From Sinomonas sp. ASV486 (GTDB lineage Bacteria > Actinomycetota > Actinomycetes > Actinomycetales > Micrococcaceae): a stretch of 64,000 nucleotides of DNA. Under the pieces are notes generated by a model. It made no database searches. It was not told the origin of the DNA and saw nothing but the letters and a program-made list of their open reading frames with translations. The stretch lies in NCBI RefSeq assembly GCF_030908215.1, contig NZ_JAVFJK010000009.1, positions 142,010-206,009 of the forward strand, given 5' to 3'. Position 1 is the stretch's first letter. Every line of letters starts with the position of its first letter. Below, piece after piece: positions 49,715-58,193 of this stretch. The position numbers and the translations under genes were made by a program.

Positions 49715-51022
49715 CTATTCTCCGATGCCCGACGCCGCCGGTTCCACAGCATCCTCGGTGGCGGTCCCGCGCCAGCGCGCGAGTGCCGTCATCCCGTGGA
49801 ACACGATGAGCGCGGCGGCGGAGCCGAGCGCGATGCCCGCAAACGCGAGGCCGCCGAGTTTCCACGTGTAGTCGGCGATGCCGACGATGAGCGCCACGGC
49901 GGCGGTCGTGAGGTTGATCGGGTTGGAGAAGTTGACCCGGTTCTGCACCCAGATCTTCACGCCGAGCACACCGATCATGCCGTACAGCATCGTGGCCGCG
50001 CCCCCGAGCACGCCTGCCGGGACGGTCGCGATGAGCTCACCGAACTTGGGTGAGAAGCTCAGCAGCAGTGCCGCGAGCCCGGCCACCCAGTAGGCGGCGG
50101 TCGAGTAGACCTTCGTTGCGGCCATGACGCCGATGTTCTCCGCGTACGTTGTGGTGCCGGAGCCGCCGCCGAGGCCGGCGAGGACGGTCGCGGCGCCGTC
50201 GGCCATGAGGGCGCGGCCTGCCATGTCGTCCAGGTTCTGCCCCGTCATCGCGGCGACGCTCTTGACGTGCCCCACGTTCTCGGCGACGAGGACGAGCACC
50301 ACGGGCACGAACAGCCCGAGCACGCCCACGTTGAAGGAGGGCGTCTGGAAGTGCGGCAGCCCGATCCACGCCGCCGCGTCGATGCGCGAGAAGTCGACCT
50401 CTCCGCGCCATACGGCCACGAGGTATCCGACCACCACACCGACGAGGATGCTGAGCCGCCCCAGGATTCCGCGGAACAGCACGGAGACAAGGATGATCGC
50501 GAGCAGCGTGATCAGCGCGGTGACCGGAGCGGCGTCGAAGTTCATCTTCGCGGCGGGCGCGAGGTTGAGCCCGATGAGCGCCACGATCGTGCCGGTCACG
50601 ACGGGTGGCATGACGATGTTGATCCAGTGCGCGCCGAACTTCTGCACCACCGCTCCGACCGCCGCGAGCACCACGCCGGCCACGACTACGCCGCCGAGCG
50701 CGCCGGCCACACCGAACTGCTGCTGGGACGCCAGGATCGGGGCGATGAACGCGAAGGAGGACCCGAGGTAGCTCGGCACCCGGCCCCGCGTGATCACGAG
50801 GAACAGGAGCGTGCCCACGCCCGAGAAGAACAGGGTCGTGGCGGGCGGCATGTGCGTGAGGATCGGCACGAGGAACGTTGCACCGAACATCGCGACGACG
50901 TGCTGGAGGCCAACGCCGATCGTGATCGGCCACGCGAGCCGCTCCTGCGGGGCCACCACCTCGCCCGGCCTGATGGAGCGGCCGTCCCCGTGGAGCTTCC
51001 AGTTGGTTCCGAGCAGGCTCAT
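49715..51022 (-). CDS. Uracil/xanthine permease (NCS2 family)
   Basis: A 435-residue nucleobase:cation symporter with about 14 helices. Family marks are LQHVVAMFGATFLVP, YLGSSFAFIAPI, GTIVALIGLNLAP, VVLVLVAENVGHVKSVAAM (the QNxGxxxxT-like region, here ENVGHVKS) and GLGGGSGTTTYAENIGVMAATKV (TTY-ENIG). The AENVGH and ENIG motifs point to uracil rather than purine specificity. ATG 51022 has GGAAGG 6 nt upstream. First gene of a two-gene unit with idi. Confidence 0.9.
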   Translation of the reverse strand: MSLLGTNWKLHGDGRSIRPGEVVAPQERLAWPITIGVGLQHVVAMFGATFLVPILTHMPPATTLFFSGVGTLLFLVITRGRVPSYLGSSFAFIAPILASQQQFGVAGALGGVVVAGVVLAAVGAVVQKFGAHWINIVMPPVVTGTIVALIGLNLAPAAKMNFDAAPVTALITLLAIILVSVLFRGILGRLSILVGVVVGYLVAVWRGEVDFSRIDAAAWIGLPHFQTPSFNVGVLGLFVPVVLVLVAENVGHVKSVAAMTGQNLDDMAGRALMADGAATVLAGLGGGSGTTTYAENIGVMAATKVYSTAAYWVAGLAALLLSFSPKFGELIATVPAGVLGGAATMLYGMIGVLGVKIWVQNRVNFSNPINLTTAAVALIVGIADYTWKLGGLAFAGIALGSAAALIVFHGMTALARWRGTATEDAVEPAASGIGE

Positions 51023-51098
51023 CGAGCGCCTTCCGATGCGAGGGGGTGAGGTGGCCGGTGGATATCTTATCCCCGTGCGTCACCGCCTCGCGGCCCGG

Positions 51099-51524
51099 TC
51101 AGGAGTGCACCCACTTCACCACGTGACGGGCGACCGCGACCGCCTCTCCTTCCACGCGCGCCTCGACGGCCGCCGTGGCTCGCAGGGCGGCGGGGTCATA
51201 CTCCTCCCACTCGTGGCGGAGCGCGAGAGTCTGCCCGGGGAATACCGGTTGGATGAACCGGATGCGGTCGTATCCGAGGGAAACCGGCGTGAACCCCTTC
51301 GGGCGCGCGTCCTCGAGGGCCCGCGCGGCGACCGCGGACATGAATCCGACGATGAGCGCCCCGTGGATCTGCCGCGTTCCGAATGGGGTGCCGCGCATGT
51401 ACTCCTCGTCGGTGTGGTTGCTCGCGAAGTCGCCGGTGATCCCCGCGAAGAGCACGAGGTCCGTCTCGGTGACCGTCTTGCGGAAGACGGTCACGTGGCC
51501 GGGATCGAAGGGCGCGCTCTCCAT
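51099..51524 (-). CDS. MaoC-like (R)-specific enoyl-CoA hydratase / dehydratase
   Basis: A 141-residue hot-dog-fold protein. The hydratase-2 motif is intact: DFASNHTDEEYMRGTPFGTRQIHGALI (shown here as the catalytic Asp...His region, in two pieces: DFASNHTDEEY and GTRQIHGALI). It starts VTVFRKTVTETDLVLFAGIT. It would hydrate a 2-enoyl-CoA to an (R)-3-hydroxyacyl-CoA. It is the last gene of the cyclohexanecarboxylate-type operon, 45 nt after the SDR gene. Its exact step is unclear because an enoyl-CoA hydratase of the crotonase type is also present. Confidence 0.85.
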   Translation of the reverse strand: MESAPFDPGHVTVFRKTVTETDLVLFAGITGDFASNHTDEEYMRGTPFGTRQIHGALIVGFMSAVAARALEDARPKGFTPVSLGYDRIRFIQPVFPGQTLALRHEWEEYDPAALRATAAVEARVEGEAVAVARHVVKWVHS

Positions 51525-51569
51525 GTGGCTCCTGACGTGGTCGAGTTGGGTGGTCCGTGGAACGGGCAG

Positions 51570-52340
51570 CTACATCGTGAGCCCGCCGGAGACGGACAGC
51601 ACCTGGCCGGTGGTGAATCCGGCCTCCGCCGAGGCGAGGTGCGCTACCGCCGCCGCCACCTCCTCGGGCCGTGCCGCCCGGCCCTTGGGCACGGCCCTGA
51701 GGGTCCCCGCCATGACCTTCCCCGTGAGGCCGTCGGCGGCGAGCATGCCCGCGAGGAGCCCGGTGTCGGTGGGGCCGGGGGAGACGACGTTGATCGTCAC
51801 ATCTGTGCGGGCGGTCTCGCGGGCCACGGCTCGCGCGAGCCCGTGCAGTCCCGCCCGCGCGGACGACGACGCGGCGTCGCCGAGGGTGCCCGCCTTGCCG
51901 CTGTCTGACCCGACGAGCACGATCCGGCCGAATCCGGCCTCGACCATCTCGGGGAGGACGGCGCGGACGAGGAGCATCGGCCCGACGAGCTCGGTCCGGA
52001 CGATGTCCTGGATGACGGCCGGATCGGTCTTCGCGAGGATCTCCAAAGGGTGCCGGTGCCCGGTGGTCACGACGAGGGTGTCGATTCCCCCGAGCGCTGC
52101 GCCCGCGCTCCCGCCCGGCCCCGCGACGTCGTCCACCGATGCCGGATCCGCGGCATCCAGTCTCGCGGACCCGGCCCACGAGTCAGCCGGGAGCCGTGCG
52201 CCGAGGGCCGCCGCGCCGTCGTGATCGGAGCGGTAGGTGCCGAACACGCGGGATCCCTCCGCGGCGAGCCGCAGCGCCACGGCGGCCCCGATCCCTCCCG
52301 TCCCCACGAGGAGGACCCGCCTTCCGCTGAAGGTCCCCAT
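51570..52340 (-). CDS. Degenerate short-chain dehydrogenase, BadH-like, catalytic Tyr/Lys lost
   Basis: A 256-residue SDR-fold protein whose end (FTTGQVLSVSGGLTM) is nearly the same as that of the BadH-like enzyme at 58194. The SDR active site is altered: where Y-x-x-x-K is expected the sequence reads AASSSARAG, i.e. Tyr to Ser and Lys to Arg. The cofactor loop is shortened to LLVGTGGIGAAV instead of TGxxxGIG. It is unlikely to be an active oxidoreductase of the usual kind; it may be a binding or regulatory subunit, or decaying. ATG 52340 overlaps the upstream dehydrogenase stop by one base, so translation is coupled. Confidence 0.8.
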   Translation of the reverse strand: MGTFSGRRVLLVGTGGIGAAVALRLAAEGSRVFGTYRSDHDGAAALGARLPADSWAGSARLDAADPASVDDVAGPGGSAGAALGGIDTLVVTTGHRHPLEILAKTDPAVIQDIVRTELVGPMLLVRAVLPEMVEAGFGRIVLVGSDSGKAGTLGDAASSSARAGLHGLARAVARETARTDVTINVVSPGPTDTGLLAGMLAADGLTGKVMAGTLRAVPKGRAARPEEVAAAVAHLASAEAGFTTGQVLSVSGGLTM

Positions 52341-53635
52341 CAGAACGCGGACCGCCCCGTCACCTTGCGCCCGATCAGGAGCGACTGGATGAACTCGGTG
52401 CCCTCGTAGGTGTGCACCACTTCCATGTCGGTGAGGTGCCTTGCCACGTGGAAGTCGAGCAGGAGGCCGTTGCCGCCGAGGAGGTCGCGGGCCTGCTGGG
52501 CGATCGTGCGCGCCTTGTTGGAGGTGTGCATCTTCGCGAGCGAGGCCATGGTCCCGCTCCACTTTCCGGCCTCCTGCAGCTCGGCCATGCGGAAGCAGAT
52601 GAGCTGCATGGCCGTGAGCTCGGCGAGCATGGAGGCGAGCGTGGCCTGAACGAGCTGATAGGTCGCGATCGGTTGGCCGAACTGCTCGCGGACCTCCGTG
52701 TAGGCGACGGCGGCCTCGAAGCACGCGATGCCGTGGCCGAGGGCCTCCCAGCTGGCGCCACCGCGCGTCGTCGCGAGCACGCGGGACGTGTCCTTGAAGC
52801 TGTTCGCTTCGGGGAGCCGATTGGCCTCGGGGATCCGCAGGCTGTCGAAGCCGAGGTCGGCCTGGAGGATGGCGCGCTTGCCGATCTTCCCGTCGATGGT
52901 TCGGGCCGAGAAGCCCTCCGGCACGCTCTCGGGGTTGCGGGGGTCCTCGCGCTCCATGACGAAGGCCTTGACCTCGCCGTCGGCCTCGTCGCGGGCCCAG
53001 ATGACCACGAGGTGCGCCATCGAGCCGTTGCCGATCCAGCGCTTGGCCCCGTTGATGACCCACGAGTCGCCATCGCGGCGGGCCGTCGTCTCGAGCTGCG
53101 CCGAGTCCGATCCGTGGCGCGGCTCGGTGAGGGCGAACGCGCCGATCTTCTCGAGCCGAACCATGCCGGGGAGCCAGCGTCCCTTCTGTTCCTCGGAGCC
53201 GAGCAGGTTGATGGTGCCCATGGTCAGGTTCGCCTGGACGCCGAGGAACGTGTTGACCGACCCGTCGCCGCGCGCGAGCTCCACTGTGGCGAGGCCCGCG
53301 GCCAGCCGCGAGAGCCCGGCCGCACCGTGCCCGCGGATCACGCCGCCCACGAGGCCAGTCGCAGCGAGGTCCGGCAGGAGCTCCCACGGGAACTCGGCGC
53401 GCTCCCAGTACCCGTTGATCACCGGGAGCACCCGGGTGTCGACGAACGCGCGCATGCGTGCCCGGGCGTCCGCGGCGTCAGCCGGGAGGCCCCCGGCGAG
53501 GAGCAGGTAGTCGGTGTCCCGCGGGACCGTGAGGCGCTCGCGGAGCGCCGCGAGGTACTCGTCGGTCTCGGAGAATCCGGGTCCGGACCCCGGCCCGGAC
53601 CCGGACTCGGCCACGCTGCTTGCCAGCTCACTCAT
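52340..53635 (-). CDS. Acyl-CoA dehydrogenase
   Basis: A 431-residue FAD acyl-CoA dehydrogenase. An N-terminal Gly/Ser/Pro-rich stretch (ESGSGPGSGPGF) precedes the helical domain. FAD/substrate motifs are FALTEPRHGSDSAQLETTA and WVINGAKRWIGNG. The catalytic Glu is in HTYEGTEFIQSLLIGRKVTG, as in the glutaryl/isovaleryl branch. The Arg that marks decarboxylating glutaryl-CoA dehydrogenases is replaced (GSVNTFLGVQ), so another acyl-CoA, possibly pimeloyl- or a branched acyl-CoA, is likelier. ATG 53635 overlaps the upstream gene by 8 nt. Confidence 0.86.
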   Translation of the reverse strand: MSELASSVAESGSGPGSGPGFSETDEYLAALRERLTVPRDTDYLLLAGGLPADAADARARMRAFVDTRVLPVINGYWERAEFPWELLPDLAATGLVGGVIRGHGAAGLSRLAAGLATVELARGDGSVNTFLGVQANLTMGTINLLGSEEQKGRWLPGMVRLEKIGAFALTEPRHGSDSAQLETTARRDGDSWVINGAKRWIGNGSMAHLVVIWARDEADGEVKAFVMEREDPRNPESVPEGFSARTIDGKIGKRAILQADLGFDSLRIPEANRLPEANSFKDTSRVLATTRGGASWEALGHGIACFEAAVAYTEVREQFGQPIATYQLVQATLASMLAELTAMQLICFRMAELQEAGKWSGTMASLAKMHTSNKARTIAQQARDLLGGNGLLLDFHVARHLTDMEVVHTYEGTEFIQSLLIGRKVTGRSAF

Positions 53636-54485
53636 ACGTGTACCAACCCTTCCCGGTCTTGCGGCCGAACTCGCCGGCCTCGTATTTGGCCGTGACGAGC
53701 GGGTGGGGGAGGTCCTTCTCGTCCCCGGTCTGCCCATAGGCGGCCTGGCGGATGAGGTACGTGACGTCGAGGCCCACGAGGTCCATGAGCTCGAAGGGCC
53801 CCATCGGATAGCCCAGGGCATCCTTGGCCGCGGTGTCGATGTCCTCGAGGGACGCGACGCCGCCGGCATACAAGGCCAGCGCCTCGTCCCGCACCGCGCC
53901 CATGAGCCGGTTGGCGACGAAGCCGGGGATCTCCTTGTTCAGGAGCACCGGCGACTTGCCCATCGCCCGGGCCACCTCGACCACCGTCGCGACGGTCTCG
54001 TCCGAGGTCTGCGGGTTCCGCACGATCTCCACGGCCCTCATCACCAGCGCCGGGTTGAAGAAGTGCATGTTGCAGACCTTCTCCGGGCGCCCGGTCGCGT
54101 CGGCGACCGTCGAGGAGGCCAGTGTGGAGGAGTTCGTCGCGAGGATCGCTTGGGCTGGCGCGAATGCGTCGAGCTCGGCGAAGATGGCCCGCTTGACCTC
54201 GAGCTTCTCCGTCGCGGCCTCGATCACAAGGTCCGCGTCCGCGGCGGCCGCCGCGAGGTCGGTCGTGAACGCGATGCGCTCCCACGCGTCGGCGGCCTGG
54301 GCCTCGCCGAGCCGGCCCTTCGCGACCCGCCCGTCGAGCCAGCGGTGCATGTCCGCCTCCGCGGCGGAGACGGCCTCAGCGCTCACGTCTCGCACCGCCG
54401 TCGTGAATCCCGCGACGGCCGCCGCCATGCCGATCTGGCGGCCCATCGCTCCGGAGCCGACCACGAGGACTGTCCGCACGTCCAT
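53628..54485 (-). CDS. 3-Hydroxyacyl-CoA dehydrogenase
   Basis: A 285-residue NAD-dependent (S)-3-hydroxyacyl-CoA dehydrogenase (HbdA/PaaH type). The Rossmann motif is VLVVGSGAMGRQIGMAAA. The catalytic His-Glu pair is in MHFFNPALVMRAVEIV and LNKEIPGFVANRL. The C-terminal domain ends GRKTGKGWYTYE. ATG 54485 is chosen; a GTG at 54494 would overlap the hydratase stop by 4 nt and is equally plausible. It oxidises 3-hydroxyacyl-CoA in the beta-oxidation phase after ring opening, or 3-hydroxybutyryl-CoA after glutaryl-CoA breakdown. Confidence 0.92.
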   Translation of the reverse strand: MDVRTVLVVGSGAMGRQIGMAAAVAGFTTAVRDVSAEAVSAAEADMHRWLDGRVAKGRLGEAQAADAWERIAFTTDLAAAAADADLVIEAATEKLEVKRAIFAELDAFAPAQAILATNSSTLASSTVADATGRPEKVCNMHFFNPALVMRAVEIVRNPQTSDETVATVVEVARAMGKSPVLLNKEIPGFVANRLMGAVRDEALALYAGGVASLEDIDTAAKDALGYPMGPFELMDLVGLDVTYLIRQAAYGQTGDEKDLPHPLVTAKYEAGEFGRKTGKGWYTYE

Positions 54486-54490
54486 GCCGC

Positions 54491-55261
54491 TCACCGTCCC
54501 GCGAATTCCGCGGGACGCTTGGCAAGGAACGCCGCGGCGCCCTCGGCCTTGTCCTCGGTCGTGTAGAGGAGGGTCTGCGCGAGCCTCTCGAGCAGGAGAC
54601 CCGTCTTCTGGTCGGCATCGGCGCCCTGGCGGATCACCAGCTTGCCGAGCCGCACCGCGAGCGGGCCTTTGGAAAGGATGGTCGCGGCGGTCGCGGCGGC
54701 GGTCGCCCCGAGGTCCTCGCGAGGCACGACGGCGGTCACGAGCCCGTAGCGCTCGGCCTCGCCCGCCGTCAGCACCCGGCTCGTGAGGATCATCTCGACG
54801 GCGCGGCCGGTGCCGACAAGCCGCGTGAGCCGCTGGGTCCCGCCCGCGCCCGGGAGGACGCCGAGGGTCGCCTCGGGCAGGCCCATCTTCGCGCCGACGG
54901 CCGCGATGCGGATGTCGCAGCTCATGGCGAGCTCGAGTCCCCCGCCCATCGCGACGCCGTTGAGCGCCGCGATCGTGGGCTTGGGGTAGTCCTCGATCCG
55001 GTCGTACAGCTTCTGCATGTGCGCGGCGAGCCCGTACGCGAGGTCGTAGCCCGCGAGCTGGGTGATGTCCGCGCCCGCCACGAAGGCCTTCTCGCCAGCG
55101 CCCGTGAAAACGACGGCTCCCACGGACGCGTCGTCCTCCCACGCGTCCAGGACGGCGCCGATCTCGCCGAGCACGGTCTTCGAGAGGGCGTTGCGGACCT
55201 CGGGGCGGTTGACGGTGATGGTTCCGACGGCGCCGTCGAGGGACGTGGTGATGGTCTCCAT
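54491..55261 (-). CDS. Enoyl-CoA hydratase (crotonase fold), candidate BadK
   Basis: A 256-residue crotonase. The CoA/oxyanion motifs are FVAGADITQLAGYD and NGVAMGGGLELAMSCDIRIA. The two catalytic glutamates are in GGGLELAMS and LPEATLGVLPGAGGTQRL. In this operon it is the best candidate for hydrating cyclohex-1-ene-1-carboxyl-CoA to the 2-hydroxy derivative (the BadK step) and may also serve the later straight-chain enoyl-CoA. It starts 4 nt after the glutaryl-CoA dehydrogenase stop. Assignment to BadK is from context. Confidence 0.88.
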   Translation of the reverse strand: METITTSLDGAVGTITVNRPEVRNALSKTVLGEIGAVLDAWEDDASVGAVVFTGAGEKAFVAGADITQLAGYDLAYGLAAHMQKLYDRIEDYPKPTIAALNGVAMGGGLELAMSCDIRIAAVGAKMGLPEATLGVLPGAGGTQRLTRLVGTGRAVEMILTSRVLTAGEAERYGLVTAVVPREDLGATAAATAATILSKGPLAVRLGKLVIRQGADADQKTGLLLERLAQTLLYTTEDKAEGAAAFLAKRPAEFAGR

Positions 55262-55265
55262 GCCC

Positions 55266-56486
55266 CTACCGCCCCGCCGCCGCGAAGGCCCCGACGCCCG
55301 TGAGCGCGCGGCCGAGGATGAGCGCGTGCACCTCGTCAGTGCCCTCGTACGTCCGCACGGACTCGAGGTTGTTCGCGTGGCGCAGCGGGGAGTGGTCCAG
55401 CGTGATCCCGTTGCCGCCGAGCATCTCGCGGGCGTCCCGCGCGATGCGGATGGCCTCGCGGCAGTTGTTCAGCTTGCCCACCGAGATCATGGTCGGGTTG
55501 AGGGTCCCGGCGTCCTTGGCGCGGCCGATCTGGAGCGCGAGGAGGTAGCCCTTGTTGATCTCGAGCGCCATGTCCGCGAGTTTGGCCTGGGTCAGCTGGA
55601 ACGCGGAGAGCGGCATCCCGAACTGGGTCCGCTCGGAGCTGTAGCGCAGCACTTCCTCGAAGCTGTCCTGCGCGGCGCCCATGGCGCCCCAGATGATCCC
55701 GTAGCGGGCCTCGTTGAGGCAGGCGAAGGGGCCCTTGAGGCCGATCGCGCTCTCGCCCGGGAGGATCGCGTCGGCGGGGAGCCGGACGTCTTCGAGCGTG
55801 ATGTCGCATTGGACCGAAGCGCGCATCGACAGTTTGGGCTCGATCGCCACGGCGTGGAAGCCGGGCGTGTCGGTGGGGACTACGAACCCGCGCACGCCGC
55901 GGGCATCGCCGTGCTCGCCCGTCTGGGCCCAGATGATCGCGACGTCGGCGAGCGTCGCGAGGCCGATCCACCGCTTGGCGCCGTTGAGCACCCAGTCGCC
56001 GCCCGGCTCCTGCACCGCGGTGGTGCGCATCGAGGCCGGGTCCGAGCCCGCCGTCGGCTCCGTCAGCCCGAAGCAGCCGACGGCGCGTCCCGCCGCCATC
56101 TCGGGCAGCCAGTGCTGCTTCTGCTCCTCGGAGCCGTGCTTGTGGATCGCGGACATCGCGAGCGAGCCCTGGACCGAGACGAAGGTGCGCAGGCCGGAGT
56201 CGCCGGCCTCGAGCTCCGAGGCCGCGAGACCGTACATGACGGCGGAGCGCCCCGCGCAGCCGTAGCCCGTCAGGTGCATGCCGAGGAGGCCGAGCTTCGC
56301 GAGCTCGGGGATGATCTCGCGGGGGAAGACGGCCTGCTCGTACCAGCCGGCGATGTTCGGGCGGATGTGCGTGTCGACGAGGTCGCGGACCGCGCGGGCC
56401 AGGTCCTTCTCCTCGGCGGTGAGCTGGGCGTCGAGGCCCGTGAGGTCGGCTGGCCCGAAGACCGAGCCGCTGCTGTGCGTGGTCAC
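55266..56486 (-). CDS. gcdH: Glutaryl-CoA dehydrogenase
   Basis: A 406-residue acyl-CoA dehydrogenase. It shows glutaryl-CoA dehydrogenase marks: GYGCAGRSAVMYGL, ELEAGDSGLRTFVSVQGSL with the Arg that holds the substrate gamma-carboxylate, CFGLTEPTAGSDPASM, and the catalytic Glu in RTYEGTDEVHALILGRALTG. It would oxidise and decarboxylate glutaryl-CoA to crotonyl-CoA, the expected end of pimeloyl-CoA beta-oxidation. GTG 56486 overlaps the ligase stop by 4 nt (GTGA). Confidence 0.88.
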   Translation of the reverse strand: MTTHSSGSVFGPADLTGLDAQLTAEEKDLARAVRDLVDTHIRPNIAGWYEQAVFPREIIPELAKLGLLGMHLTGYGCAGRSAVMYGLAASELEAGDSGLRTFVSVQGSLAMSAIHKHGSEEQKQHWLPEMAAGRAVGCFGLTEPTAGSDPASMRTTAVQEPGGDWVLNGAKRWIGLATLADVAIIWAQTGEHGDARGVRGFVVPTDTPGFHAVAIEPKLSMRASVQCDITLEDVRLPADAILPGESAIGLKGPFACLNEARYGIIWGAMGAAQDSFEEVLRYSSERTQFGMPLSAFQLTQAKLADMALEINKGYLLALQIGRAKDAGTLNPTMISVGKLNNCREAIRIARDAREMLGGNGITLDHSPLRHANNLESVRTYEGTDEVHALILGRALTGVGAFAAAGR

Positions 56487-58153
56487 GCCTTTGCCTCCTG
56501 GCTGAATTCCTCCGACAGCTCCTGCCGGATCTTGAACTTCTGGATCTTGCCGCTCGGGGTCCGCGGGAAGTCGGCGACGACCTTGAGGATCTCCGGCCAG
56601 TACGGCTTGGCGAGGCCCTTCGTTTCGAGGAATGCCCTGAGGTCCTCGAGCGTGAATGGGTCGGCGTCCTTGAGCTGGACCACGGCGCCGCCGATCTCCT
56701 GGAGACGGGGGTGCGGGACTGCGACGAGCGCGACGGCGGCGATCCGCGGGTGCTCGTAGAGGACGTTCTCCACGTAGGCCACGGGGACGTTCTCGCCGCC
56801 GCGCACGATGATGTCCTTGGTGCGGCCTGCGAGCCGCACGTACGAGTCATCGTCCTGCGTGCCGAGGTCGCCGGTGTCGAACCAGTCGCCGTCGAACTCG
56901 TTCCGCGTCACGTCGAGCTGCTCGAGGTAGCCGCGGAAGAGGAACGGGCCGCGCACCTGGATCCGGCCCTCGGTTCCCGCCGGCACGGCGCGGCCCTGGT
57001 CGTCGACGATCCGCAGCTTCATGCCGGGAAGCACGCGGCCGTCGGAGTCGAGGACCTTTTCGACGGGGTCCTGCGGGCTGCCCATCGTCACGAGGCAACA
57101 TTCGGTCTGGCCCCACCCGCCGAACACGTTCAGGGCTGGGAGCTTGTCCTTCGCGGCGTGCACGACGGCGCGGGGGATCGGCGCCCCCATGCAACAGAAG
57201 CGCACGAGGCTCGAGAGGTTGTGGTCCGCGAGGTTCTGCGCGGTCAGGATGTCCTGGAGGAACGGGGTGGCGCCTGAGGTGTGCTGTATGCCGTGCCTCT
57301 CCACAAGCTCCACGAATTCGGCGGCCTGCCAGACCTCCTGAAAGACCCCCGTGGCGCCGAGCATGATGGGGAGCGCGACGCCGAAGAGGTAGCCCGTGAG
57401 GTGGCCGAACGTCGAGGCCATGTGGATCACCGAGGAGTCGTCCATCCCGAGCCGGTCCGGCCACGGGAGCGCACCCGAGAGGACGGTGTTGTGGCTGTGC
57501 ATGGCACCCTTGGGGCGTCCCGTCGTGCCCGAGGTGAACATGATGAGCGCGAGCGAGTCCGGGTCGGGGCGCCGCGCGGCGGCCTCCTGGGCGGAGAGCC
57601 CGCGGGCCCGGCCGCGCCCGGCGAGGTCAGACCACGAGAGGAAACCCTCGGGTGCTCGAGCCGTTGCGGGACCCGTTCCGAGCACGACGGCGTGATGCAG
57701 GTCCGTGAGTCCGCCGCGGAGCCGCTCGATCATCGCAGGATAGTCGAAGCCCCGGAACGTCTCAGGGATAAAGATGACCTTGGCGCGGGCCTTCTTGGCC
57801 ATGTACTCGATCTCGCGATCGCGGTAGATAGGGATGAGCGCGTTGGTCACCGCGCCGACACGCTCGGTGGCGAGGTGGGCGACGATCCACTCGTGCCGGT
57901 TCGGCAGCTGGATCGAGACGGTGTCCCCGGCATCGACGCCGAGGGAGACGAGTCCAGCCGCGATGGCCTCGACCTCGTCCGCCATCTCGCGGTAGGTCTT
58001 GGCGCCGGAGGCGTCGATCGAGGCAACCTTGTCGGGGTGCGCCGCAACGGCGTCGTCAAAGTAGTCGATGAGGAGACGGTCCTTCCAGTACCTGTTGGTC
58101 CTGAAGTCCGCCGCGTTCTCCGGCAGCGGAAGCATCTCGAAGGGCGAGCTCAT
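56483..58153 (-). CDS. aliA: Acyl-CoA ligase (AMP-forming), candidate cyclohexanecarboxylate-CoA ligase
   Basis: A 556-residue ANL-family adenylating enzyme. Core motifs are IMFTSGTTGRPKGAMHSH (P-loop), GGWGQTECC (A5), DWFDTGDLGTQDDD (A7), LAGRTKDIIVRGGENV (A8 hinge) and RTPSGKIQKFKI with the catalytic Lys. The N-terminal KDRLLIDYFDDAVAAHPDKVA resembles AliA-type and related alicyclic/aryl acid ligases. In this operon it would activate cyclohexanecarboxylate to its CoA thioester. The substrate rests on context (BadH, BadI and AliB neighbours). Confidence 0.82.
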   Translation of the reverse strand: MSSPFEMLPLPENAADFRTNRYWKDRLLIDYFDDAVAAHPDKVASIDASGAKTYREMADEVEAIAAGLVSLGVDAGDTVSIQLPNRHEWIVAHLATERVGAVTNALIPIYRDREIEYMAKKARAKVIFIPETFRGFDYPAMIERLRGGLTDLHHAVVLGTGPATARAPEGFLSWSDLAGRGRARGLSAQEAAARRPDPDSLALIMFTSGTTGRPKGAMHSHNTVLSGALPWPDRLGMDDSSVIHMASTFGHLTGYLFGVALPIMLGATGVFQEVWQAAEFVELVERHGIQHTSGATPFLQDILTAQNLADHNLSSLVRFCCMGAPIPRAVVHAAKDKLPALNVFGGWGQTECCLVTMGSPQDPVEKVLDSDGRVLPGMKLRIVDDQGRAVPAGTEGRIQVRGPFLFRGYLEQLDVTRNEFDGDWFDTGDLGTQDDDSYVRLAGRTKDIIVRGGENVPVAYVENVLYEHPRIAAVALVAVPHPRLQEIGGAVVQLKDADPFTLEDLRAFLETKGLAKPYWPEILKVVADFPRTPSGKIQKFKIRQELSEEFSQEAKA

Positions 58154-58193
58154 GGTGATGTCCGTTCGGCTAGTGAGGCAGGGGAGGGCGTGC

